A DNA stretch of 7,345 nt from Chloroflexota bacterium (lineage in GTDB: Bacteria; Chloroflexota; Dehalococcoidia; UBA2979), in contig VGPB01000098.1 of the NCBI GenBank assembly GCA_016875695.1, positions 1-7,345 of the forward strand, written 5' to 3'. Each line of letters starts with the position of its first letter. Position 1 is the first letter of the stretch. The notes beneath the pieces are model-generated. The model saw only the letters and a list, made by a program, of their open reading frames with translations, had not been told where the DNA came from and ran no database searches. The position numbers and the translations under genes were made by a program. Below are positions 1-4,975 of this stretch, in pieces.

Positions 1-441
1 GCGGCGCTGCGCGGCTCGCGACCGACGCGGCGCGCGCTCACGCTCGCTGGCGGCGACATCCTCGCGCTGCTGCTCTTCGTACTCGTGGGCCGCGACACAC
101 ACGGCGCCAGCGGCGGCTGGGCCGGCGCAGGCGAGGTCGTCACGATCGCCGCGTCGTTCGCCGCGGCGTGGCTCGCCGTCGCGCCGGCGCGCGGCGCGCT
201 GGACGCGCAGCGCACTGCAGGCACGCGCGCGATGGCCGCGCGCACGCTCGACGCGTGGACGCTGGCGTTCTCGCTCGCCGTGCTTGGCCGGGCGCTGGTG
301 CTCGGACGGTTCAGCCCGCCGGCGTTCTACGTCGTCGCGTACCTGGTGCCGTTACTGCTGCTCGCGCTGTGGCGCGTCGCGTTCGCGCTCGGCGTGCGCC
401 GCGGGCGCCGCGGCAGGCGCGTCGCCGCTGCGCGCCGCTGA
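1..441 (+). CDS. DUF3054 family membrane protein (5' end outside window)
   Basis: The frame is open from base 1 to the TGA at 439-441, giving 146 residues. No ATG, GTG or TTG occurs in frame before the GTG at 85, which falls inside a hydrophobic segment, so the true start lies left of the window. Seen: a 'GDILALLLFVLVGR' helix followed by 'DTHG', matching the conserved N-terminal 'D-L-L-A-L-L-L-F-x-x-x-G-R-x-x-H-G' signature of DUF3054 as I remember it. Further hydrophobic stretches lie near residues 48-63, 83-102 and 107-130, with a 'SPPAFYVVAYLVPLLLLALWR' region near the end and a very Arg-rich C-terminal tail. This predicts four membrane helices. The family has no established biochemical role. 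The gene converges on the VOC gene with 4 nt between the stop codons. Family assignment is fairly secure; function is unknown. Confidence 0.8.
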   Translation, partial: AALRGSRPTRRALTLAGGDILALLLFVLVGRDTHGASGGWAGAGEVVTIAASFAAAWLAVAPARGALDAQRTAGTRAMAARTLDAWTLAFSLAVLGRALVLGRFSPPAFYVVAYLVPLLLLALWRVAFALGVRRGRRGRRVAAARR

Positions 442-445
442 CGCG

Positions 446-853
446 CTACCCCTGCTGCTGCTCGCGCGGGTCCATGTACAGCAGCTCCCAGAGGTGCCCG
501 TCCGGATCGTGGAAGGCGCGCGAGTACATGAGCGCGTAGTCGTCGGCCGCGCGCGCCGCGTGCCCGCCCGCGGCGATTGCACACGCGAAGATGCGGTCCA
601 CCTCCTCGCGGCTGTCTGCCGAGAGCGCATGGATCGACTCGGTCAGCTCGCTGGCGTCGGCGACGGGGAACATCGTGAAGGTCGCGAAGAAGCGCGCGGC
701 GATCAGCATCACGAAGATCGTGTCGCTGATCACGATGCAGGTGGCAAATTGCCCGCTGAACTGCGGGTTCGTCGGGAACCCAAGCTGCGTGTAGAAGGAC
801 GTCGTCCGCTCCAGGTCGATCACGGGCAGGTTCACGAAGATCTGCCGTGCCAT
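446..853 (-). CDS. VOC (glyoxalase/bleomycin-resistance fold) family protein
   Basis: The product has 135 residues, ATG at 851-853, stop at 446-448. It opens with 'QIFVNLPVIDLERTTSFYTQLGF', the first beta strand and helix typical of vicinal-oxygen-chelate proteins, and ends with 'FHDPDGHLWELLYMDP', the canonical last strands with the metal-ligand Glu near residue 123. The first-strand ligand position carries Asn (N8) rather than His. That is frequent in the uncharacterised 'lactoylglutathione lyase-like' group and argues against classical glyoxalase I. The length (about 130 aa) suits a single VOC module pair that dimerises. Members include glyoxalases, dioxygenases, epimerases and antibiotic-binding proteins, so the substrate cannot be named. 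No strong Shine-Dalgarno sequence precedes the ATG, but conserved strand 1 begins directly after it, so the start is convincing. The gene stands alone on its strand here. Confidence 0.88.
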   Translation of the reverse strand: MARQIFVNLPVIDLERTTSFYTQLGFPTNPQFSGQFATCIVISDTIFVMLIAARFFATFTMFPVADASELTESIHALSADSREEVDRIFACAIAAGGHAARAADDYALMYSRAFHDPDGHLWELLYMDPREQQQG

Positions 854-1218
854 GCGTTCACGGTAGCACGCGCGTCGGCCCGCGAGCGGCTAGTCGGGCG
901 GCGCAAGCCCCGCGAGCAGCTGCGTGGCGGCCGCGGCGAACCGCGGCCCCGCCCGCGCGCGCCGAGACGATGACCCCCGGGGTGATCGCCACGGGTACGC
1001 GCGTTCCGTCCGCGTAGCTGGGCGCGCCGCGGAGCGCCGCTCGCTGCGTGTTGCGCGCCCGGCAGGGTCGGCGGCCGCCGGGCGTCGCTCCGCCGGGCAG
1101 GCACGGCGACCGAGGCAGGGCGCGCGCGAAACGCGTAGAGTACACAGCGACTTGGGACCAGCGTTGAGAGTGGTGCACGCGCACGGCGCGGGCACCACGC
1201 GTGAGGCGGGGGCGTACC
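854..1218. other. Intergenic region without an intact gene
   Basis: These 365 very GC-rich bases lie between the divergent VOC gene (-) and small His/Cys gene (+), so they should contain the promoters of both. Several open frames cross the region on both strands, but they are Arg/Ala-rich and resemble no family I know. The left part of the minus strand shows short coding-like patches (see the pseudogene entry at 890-1044). No convincing -35/-10 pair, operator or terminator stands out. Confidence 0.5.
890..1044 (-). pseudogene. Possible decayed gene fragment (C-terminal remnant)
   Basis: Reading the minus strand from about 1022, one frame gives 'SYADGTRVPVAITPGVIVSA' with strongly G/C third codon positions and mixed second positions, as in real coding DNA. 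At about 960-970 that frame turns into Arg/Gly/Ala-rich nonsense, while another frame takes over with 'RFAAAATQLLAGLAPPD' and a TAG stop at 890-892. The two pieces join into a plausible protein end if one base was gained or lost in the GC-repetitive stretch around 945-970. Upstream of about 1044 no frame stays convincing. I do not recognise the family. The alternative is chance: high-GC DNA yields many open frames, and the evidence is only codon-position composition. Confidence 0.3.
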
Positions 1219-1446
1219 ATGGCGGTATCTGACGGCGGGCCCCTCGAGGGCGGCCTGGTAGTCGGCGGACGCGTGTTCGAGCCAGCCGACGCTGCCGCTC
1301 CGCACGTGCATCACTGGATCCTGCAGACGCCGCGCGGGGGCGTGACCAGCGCGGCCTGCGGCCAATGCGGCCAGACGCGCACCTACAACGATGGCGTTGC
1401 CACGCACTGGACCCTGCGCGGGCGCAGTCCCAGGCGCCACGCGTAA
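1219..1446 (+). CDS. Small His/Cys-containing putative zinc-binding protein
   Basis: The product has 75 residues, ATG at 1219, TAA at 1444-1446. A purine-rich GAGGCGGGGG stretch lies about 7 nt upstream of the ATG. Seen: an acidic/Gly-rich N-terminus, then 'HVHHWIL' (H29, H31, H32, W33), then 'CGQCG' (C47, C50) followed by 'RTYND'. An HxHHW motif about 15 residues before a CxxCG knuckle suggests one small zinc site formed by His and Cys, as in short zinc-ribbon-like proteins. I recall similar short 'HHW...CxxCG...' proteins from high-GC environmental genomes, but none with a known function. The YkgJ-type gene starts 71 nt downstream on the same strand, so the two may be cotranscribed. The in-frame GTG at 1201 would add six residues with no clear gain. 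That this is a gene is likely; its role is unknown. Confidence 0.62.
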   Translation: MAVSDGGPLEGGLVVGGRVFEPADAAAPHVHHWILQTPRGGVTSAACGQCGQTRTYNDGVATHWTLRGRSPRRHA

Positions 1447-1517
1447 GCGCCGTGGCGCAGGACGCGGCCGCGTCCTCGGACGCCACGCCGCGCTCGCCGC
1501 TCCCTGGTGAGCGGACC

Positions 1518-1979
1518 GTGTCTCGCTACGTATCGCTCGCCGAGGCGCGCCCCATCGAGTGCAACGGTTGCGGCGACTGTTGCGACTCGCGGCGCACAGG
1601 CGGCTACTGGACCTGGGGCGACCTGCCCGCGGACCAGTACGCTGCGATGTACGGCGGCCCGCCGCTCATCATCCCGATCGAGCCCATCGAGGGTGGCGAA
1701 TGGCGCGACCGCGCGCGCACGGAGCTCGACGGCGCCACGCTGAGCGGGACGCGCTTCCGCTGTGCCGCGTTTGACAGCGCCCTGGACGACGCTTCGGGCA
1801 GCTGCCGTCTGCACGACGGCGAGCGGCTCGCGCGTTGCGGCGAGTTCCCCGTGTGGGGCGACGCTATCGAGCGGGAACTGCGCGACCACAGCAAGGTGCC
1901 GCTGCAGATCGGCGCGTTCCCGCGCTGCAGTTTGCACGACATAATCGTGGTCCGCGACGACGATCTCCGGCGGATGTAG
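1518..1979 (+). CDS. YkgJ-type cysteine-cluster protein
   Basis: The product has 153 residues from the GTG at 1518, with GGTGAG at 1506-1511 six nt upstream as ribosome binding site. A GTG at 1452 would add 22 low-complexity Ala/Ser/Pro residues and is less likely. Seen: the hallmark 'CNGCGDCC' (C15, C18, C21, C22), followed by single cysteines C82 ('RFRCAAF'), C96 ('GSCRLHD'), C107 ('ARCGEFPVW') and C137 ('FPRCSLH'). The order CxxCxxCC ... C ... CxxH ... RCxxFP matches the zinc- or iron-chelating YkgJ/UPF0153 family, whose members are thought to bind a metal or Fe-S cluster but are not biochemically defined. All family cysteines appear intact. The TAG stop lies 44 nt left of the IS5-family element, so the insertion has not damaged the gene. 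Family is confident; substrate and partner are unknown. Confidence 0.85.
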   Translation: MSRYVSLAEARPIECNGCGDCCDSRRTGGYWTWGDLPADQYAAMYGGPPLIIPIEPIEGGEWRDRARTELDGATLSGTRFRCAAFDSALDDASGSCRLHDGERLARCGEFPVWGDAIERELRDHSKVPLQIGAFPRCSLHDIIVVRDDDLRRM

Positions 1980-2019
1980 CGCCCCGGCTCGCCGTTCGGG
2001 CGCGCACGAAGGGCTCGGC

Positions 2020-2023
2020 CTAG
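2020..2023. repeat. Target-site duplication CTAG (left copy)
   Basis: CTAG abuts the left terminal repeat of the insertion sequence and is repeated at 3312-3315. A 4-bp CTAG/CTAA-type duplication is the known target choice of the IS5 group of the IS5 family. Confidence 0.85.
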
Positions 2024-2038
2024 CGGGGTGCTGAAGAA
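2024..2038 (+). repeat. Left terminal inverted repeat of the IS5-family element
   Basis: The sequence CGGGGTGCTGAAGAA reads inward. The opposite end, read inward on the other strand, is CAGGGTGCTGAAAAA. Differences occur only at positions 2 and 13. This is the end downstream of the transposase stop codon. Confidence 0.85.
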
Positions 2039-2130
2039 GGCCGGTTTGCGGTCCGTGTGAGCGCTGCGAGCGTGGAGTCCGACCGCACGTGCGTGGCGGG
2101 CAGGTACGAATCAGCAGTCGCGGCGGCGAC

Positions 2131-2149
2131 GCAGGCGCACTACGCCTGC
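2131..2149 (-). terminator. Short hairpin over the transposase stop codon
   Basis: GCAGGCG at 2131-2137 and CGCCTGC at 2143-2149 form a 7-bp perfect stem with a 5-nt loop that contains most of the transposase stop codon (2140-2142). No T-run follows, so calling it a terminator is speculative. It could limit read-through out of the element or be coincidental. Confidence 0.25.
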
Positions 2150-3222
2150 ATCGCGCCCTCGCGTTTCGCGATCCGCACGAGGTTATAGGCGGCCGCGGTG
2201 AGCTCGGGCCAGACGCGGTTGCGCGCGAGGCCGAGGTAGCGCAGTTTGCAGCCCCCGCCCACCGTCTTCAGCCAGCCGAAGGCCTCCTCGACGAGCTTGC
2301 GCCGTCGCTGACTGCGCGCGTAGCCGCGATATCGCGTCGTCCGGCCGTCCACGGCCCTGCGCCGATGCGTGTGCTGCGCGACATGCGCGGTCACGCCGCG
2401 CGCGCACAGCGCCCCCACAAAGTCCCAGCTGTCGTAACCGCGGTCGGCGCCGAGCGTCGTTCCGCCCCAGCAGCGCTGGCGGTCAAGCATGCGCAGCGCG
2501 GCCTCCCGCTCGGCACGTCCCGTGGCCTGCGTCAGCTCCACGTCGACGACCAGCCCGTGGCGGTTCTCGGTCAGAAGATGGCCCAGGTAGGAGAGCCGCG
2601 CCGCCTGGCCCCGCGCCTTCTTGTAGAGCAGCGCCTGTGGATCGGTGCGCGAGACATGGGTCTCGCGTCGGCGCCGTTTGCCGCGGAAGTCCACCTCGGG
2701 GTTGCGCCCGCCTGTCGCCGGCGGGTCCTGATCGTCGCGCGGGCGGTAGCTCTTGAGCGACGCCCATGCCTCCAAGAGCGTGCCGTCCACCGTGAAGTGC
2801 TCGGTCGAGAGCAGCTGGCGTGCCCGCGCCTCTGCAACGACCTCGGCGAAGAAGGCGCGCGCCACGTCGTGCGCGAGCAGGCGCTCGCCGTTCTTTGAGA
2901 AGCTCGAGGCGTCGAAGCCGCGGTCGGCGACATTGAGGTCTAAGAACCACTTGAACAGCAAGTCGTAGCGGAGGCGCTCGCAGAACTGGCGCTCCGAGCG
3001 GATCGAGTAGAGGGCGATGAGCAGGCTCGCCTTGAGCAGATGCTCGGGCGGGATCGATGACCGACCACGCTCTGCGTACATCGCTTTGAAGCGTGGCGAC
3101 AGCCGCGCCAGCACGCGCTCCACGATCGGCTTGATGCGGCGGATCGGGTGATTTCCGGGGACGAGTTCGTCGGGGGTGAGCGCCAGGAGCATGTCGGTCT
3201 GCCGCTCGGCATCGCCGCGCAT
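2140..3222 (-). CDS. IS5-family DDE transposase
   Basis: The product has 360 residues. The ATG at 3220-3222 is chosen because GGAGGT (complement of 3228-3233) lies 5 nt upstream and the protein then begins 'MRGDAERQ', the usual N-terminus of this group. An in-frame ATG at 3255 lacks a properly spaced ribosome site. Seen: an InsH-type N-terminal domain ('SIPPEHLLKASLLIALYSIRSERQF', about residues 56-80, and 'RYDLLFKWFLDL'), 'FTVDGTLLEAWAS' with first catalytic D146, 'LGADRGYDS' with D260, and 'KLVEEAFGWLKT' with the catalytic Glu at 312 or 313. A Lys/Arg-rich segment lies near 182-190. The typical 'AAAYNLVRI' ending is present. The enzyme catalyses cut-and-paste transposition by binding the terminal repeats. 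No stop or frameshift is seen, so it should be functional. Confidence 0.95.
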   Translation of the reverse strand: MRGDAERQTDMLLALTPDELVPGNHPIRRIKPIVERVLARLSPRFKAMYAERGRSSIPPEHLLKASLLIALYSIRSERQFCERLRYDLLFKWFLDLNVADRGFDASSFSKNGERLLAHDVARAFFAEVVAEARARQLLSTEHFTVDGTLLEAWASLKSYRPRDDQDPPATGGRNPEVDFRGKRRRRETHVSRTDPQALLYKKARGQAARLSYLGHLLTENRHGLVVDVELTQATGRAEREAALRMLDRQRCWGGTTLGADRGYDSWDFVGALCARGVTAHVAQHTHRRRAVDGRTTRYRGYARSQRRRKLVEEAFGWLKTVGGGCKLRYLGLARNRVWPELTAAAYNLVRIAKREGAMQA

Positions 3223-3296
3223 CGGGCACCTCCGCGTGCCCCCCACCAACGTCATCCTACGTGTGCGCTCTCCTCTGAGCGGTTCTCTTGGTCGAG

Positions 3297-3311
3297 TTTT
3301 TCAGCACCCTG
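3297..3311 (-). repeat. Right terminal inverted repeat of the IS5-family element
   Basis: Read inward on the minus strand this is CAGGGTGCTGAAAAA, matching the left end at 13 of 15 positions. It lies upstream of the transposase start and is followed outside by the CTAG duplication. Confidence 0.85.
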
Positions 3312-3315
3312 CTAG
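3312..3315. repeat. Target-site duplication CTAG (right copy), overlapping a stop codon
   Basis: This is the second copy of the 4-bp target duplication. On the minus strand its last three bases (3314-3312) are the TAG stop codon of the small unknown gene to the right, so the element inserted exactly at the end of that reading frame and left its C-terminus unchanged. Confidence 0.8.
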
Positions 3316-3661
3316 AGCGTTTCGAAGACGCGACCCGCTTCCTCGAGCTCCTCGCGATCCTGCTTGTTGGATAGAGTGCGCTTGCTGCTATTGCAGTAGG
3401 TGTGGACGGCTTCAGTAACGCGGTAACACCCGTCGGCCCGCGCGGCACACCCTTGCCCTCGAGGCCCGCGAGCCCGTCCGCGACGGCGTTCGGGTCGACC
3501 GTCGAGGCGAACCGCGTGAACAGGGGGGAGCGGGCGGCCAGCGCGTCGAAGGTGGCCGCCCGCCGCGCCGGGTCGTCTCGAGAGGAGCCTTCGATGCCCG
3601 CGAGCATCCCGGAGAGGATCTCTGTTGGCGCGAACCGCATGGAACTCGGCGCTGTCGTCAT
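3312..3661 (-). pseudogene. Frameshifted small protein gene of unknown family
   Basis: Two minus-strand frames each look coding over adjacent stretches. From the ATG at 3659-3661 (GAGAGG lies 9 nt upstream) one frame encodes about 78 residues including 'EILSGMLAGIEGSSRDDP', 'ATFDALAARSPLFTRFAS' and 'VADGLAGLEGKGV'. After about 3428 that frame becomes basic and Ser-rich, whereas the -1 shifted frame continues with 'CYRVTEAVHTYCNSSKRTL', 'SNKQDREELEEAGRVFETL' and the TAG at 3312-3314. A single missing base near 3425-3445 explains both. The repaired product would have about 117 residues, soluble and mostly helical. The 'LAGLEGKGV...YRVTEA' part resembles a winged-helix hairpin ending, but I cannot name a family. 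This may be a true pseudogene or a sequencing error. Its stop codon lies in the IS target duplication. The TTG at 3682 is a possible alternative start. Confidence 0.6.
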
Positions 3662-3728
3662 GGCGCTCGGCCTCTCGCTCAATCACCCGGATGCGGGCGC
3701 GACTTGAGCGCTCGGGTGCGCGACTAAG

Positions 3729-3751
3729 AGGTGACTTGTCGACCCTGACAA
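3729..3751 (-). promoter_or_regulatory. Candidate promoter of the small unknown gene
   Basis: On the minus strand TTGTCA (3751-3746) resembles a -35 box at 5 of 6 positions. Seventeen nt later CTTAGT (complement of ACTAAG, about 3723-3728) is a weak -10 box at 3 of 6. The -35 box lies inside the palindrome at 3746-3765, an arrangement expected of a repressor-controlled promoter. This rests on consensus matching only. Confidence 0.3.
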
Positions 3752-3765
3752 ACAAACGTTTGTCA
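3746..3765. promoter_or_regulatory. Palindromic operator-like site
   Basis: TGACA (3746-3750) and TGTCA (3761-3765) are inverted arms 10 nt apart. Between them, partly overlapping, is the perfect 12-bp palindrome ACAAACGTTTGT (3752-3763). The AT-rich block stands out sharply in high-GC surroundings. Symmetric sites of this size built around AAACGTTT are typical targets of dimeric repressors such as the TetR family. It lies about 85 nt upstream of the frameshifted gene and downstream of the phosphoesterase gene, so the former is its likely client. No regulator gene is present in the window. Confidence 0.5.
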
Positions 3766-3862
3766 TAAAGCGACTATGTGACGCCGTGTCCATGTGCCCG
3801 GCCCGCAACGGGGAAGTTGTGGGCGTGCAGGCGCTGCTCGGCTCGCGCCGCGGTAGCCCGCG

Positions 3863-4432
3863 CTACTCTCGCGCGAGCTCCGAGAGTTCGATCACGTACG
3901 CCGAGCGCTCGGCGCCCGGCCCGAGCTCCATGAGCGCGACGGTGCCGAGCCTACGCACCTGCTTCGGCAGGGTGGGGCTTCCGGGGTTCACGAACAGGAT
4001 GCCCTGGTGCGTCTCCGCCATCGCGTGGTGCGTATGGCCGGACACGACGGCGTCGACGGGGCGCCCGAAGAACTGCGCGACCGCGTCGACGAGCGAGTCG
4101 CCGGTGGGGAAGCGCGCGCCGAGCATTCCTGGCAGCACCTCGTCGATGCCGCGCACCATCATGTCGTGCACTAGGCCGATCGTGTGTCCTTCGAGCTCGA
4201 CGACGCGCCCGAGCGGGCCGTCGACGACGCGGGGGTCGCCGACGACGGGCGCCGGGGCAACCTCGACCGCGATCACCGGGGCAATGCGTTCGAGCCAGTC
4301 GAGGCAGTCGGAGGAGTAGATGTCACCCGCATGCAGGATCAGGTCGACGCCGGCGAAGGCGAGCGCCACCTCCGGCGGTGGCTCGATCCCGAGCGCGGGC
4401 AGGTGGGTATCGGAGATGAGGCCGATCTTCAC
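3863..4432 (-). CDS. YfcE/MJ0936-like metallophosphoesterase with altered metal motif
   Basis: The product has 189 residues from a GTG at 4430-4432, only 5 nt after the HAD gene's stop, so translation is probably coupled. Seen: 'MKIGLISDTHLP' (D8, H10), 'LILHAGDIYSSD' (D37), 'IGLVHD' (H89), 'VVSGHTHHAM' (H133, H135) and 'LFVNPGSP'. These are the motifs of small calcineurin-fold phosphodiesterases (YfcE, MJ0936), which bind two metal ions and cleave phosphodiesters. The expected GN(N/H/C)D motif after 'VIAV' (about residues 53-66) is absent: the protein reads 'VIAVEVAPAPVVGDPRV', with no Asn. No frameshift in that region restores it. The bridging-metal site may therefore be altered, or another residue may substitute. 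The length is normal for the family. The neighbouring HAD protein suggests joint action on phosphorylated small molecules, but the substrate is unknown. Confidence 0.9.
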   Translation of the reverse strand: MKIGLISDTHLPALGIEPPPEVALAFAGVDLILHAGDIYSSDCLDWLERIAPVIAVEVAPAPVVGDPRVVDGPLGRVVELEGHTIGLVHDMMVRGIDEVLPGMLGARFPTGDSLVDAVAQFFGRPVDAVVSGHTHHAMAETHQGILFVNPGSPTLPKQVRRLGTVALMELGPGAERSAYVIELSELARE

Positions 4433-4437
4433 GCCAG

Positions 4438-4833
4438 CTATTGCTCGCTGGCCGGAACGGCGCCGTTGCCCTCGAGCCAGTCGAGCCAGGGCTCAGTGTA
4501 CGCCTCGTGCTCCCAGAGGAAATCGAAGCCGGCCTGCTCCGCGAACATCTGGTCGAGGTCGCGGTCGCCGATGTGGAGGTAGCGGTGCACGTCGAAGCGG
4601 GTCTTCACGTCGTCGAGCATGTGCTTGAGCGCGATGAAGTCTGCCTCGATGTTCATGCGCTCCCAGATGGCGCGCTGCGAGGTGGCGGAGCGGTCCGAGC
4701 AGCTCCCGATGAGGAAGCCAAGGTCCCGTGCGCGCTGCACCATCTCAGTGGTGATCCGACCCGGAGGGTCGCCGAGCTCGAGGGTGCCGTCGATGTCGAA
4801 GCTGATCAGGAACTTTCCCCCAGGGAGCTCCAA
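4438..4833 (-). CDS. Small HAD-superfamily hydrolase-like protein
   Basis: The product has 131 residues from a TTG at 4831-4833. AAGGA lies 6 nt upstream of the TTG, and the conserved core begins at once with 'FLISFDIDGTL'. An in-frame ATG at 4917 would add 28 unconvincing residues and sits inside the hairpin at 4895-4931, so I reject it. Seen: motif I 'FDIDGTLE' (D13, D15), motif II-like 'IGSCSDR' (Ser45 or Ser47), a Lys in 'ALKHML' (K70) as motif III, and motif IV 'HIGDRDLDQ' (D90, D94), followed by 'AGFDFLWEHE'. There is no large cap insertion, so this is a minimal Mg2+-dependent HAD phosphatase fold. The phosphoesterase gene follows 5 nt later and is probably in the same operon. The substrate is unknown; a phosphorylated metabolite or nucleotide is most likely. 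Confidence 0.82.
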   Translation of the reverse strand: MELPGGKFLISFDIDGTLELGDPPGRITTEMVQRARDLGFLIGSCSDRSATSQRAIWERMNIEADFIALKHMLDDVKTRFDVHRYLHIGDRDLDQMFAEQAGFDFLWEHEAYTEPWLDWLEGNGAVPASEQ

Positions 4834-4894
4834 CGTGAATCCTTCACTATGGCTCCCGGCGTCCGCGTGCAGCGGCGTCCGGGGCCAGATAAGG

Positions 4895-4931
4895 CCGCGG
4901 GTCCGCTCAGTATACATGAGCGGACCCGCGG
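4895..4931 (-). terminator. Perfect 15-bp inverted repeat, likely terminator of the thiolase operon
   Basis: The arms at 4895-4909 (CCGCGGGTCCGCTCA) and 4917-4931 are exact complements with a 7-nt loop GTATACA. The stem is very GC-rich and stable. It begins 44 nt after the thiolase stop codon and ends about 60 nt before the HAD start, where a terminator would be expected. There is no clear T-run on the minus-strand exit side, so it may work through other factors, or may instead be a transcript-stabilising hairpin or a protein-binding site. Confidence 0.6.
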
Positions 4932-4975
4932 AGCAGGTCGCACGGCGAGCCGGCCGGCGCGACCGGCGCGGTGGT

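Larger units (their letters stand above)
2024..3311 (-). mobile_element. Complete IS5-family insertion sequence (1288 bp)
   Basis: The ends are set by imperfect terminal inverted repeats: 13 of the first 15 positions match, with a perfect 10-bp core GGGTGCTGAA. Direct CTAG repeats flank them outside. Inside is one uninterrupted DDE transposase gene on the minus strand, with 116 bp after its stop codon and 89 bp before its start. Size, single ORF, end sequence and CTAG target all fit the IS5 group. With an intact ORF, matching ends and an intact target duplication, the element looks recently inserted and possibly still active. It sits between two convergent genes, the cysteine-cluster gene (+) and a small unknown gene (-), and adds nothing but itself. 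Confidence 0.9.

Noticed and set aside
2048..2086. Inverted repeat GCGGTC/GACCGC near the left end of the IS
   Set aside because: The arms are only 6 bp with a 27-nt loop, which is expected by chance in this composition.
2089..2898. 269-residue plus-strand open frame opposite the transposase
   Set aside because: It is the antisense shadow of the clearly recognisable IS5-family transposase, with Arg/Ala/Leu-rich content and no domain.
3415..3450. Programmed ribosomal frameshift in the small unknown gene
   Set aside because: No slippery heptamer or downstream pseudoknot is evident; a single-base deletion or base-call error is simpler.
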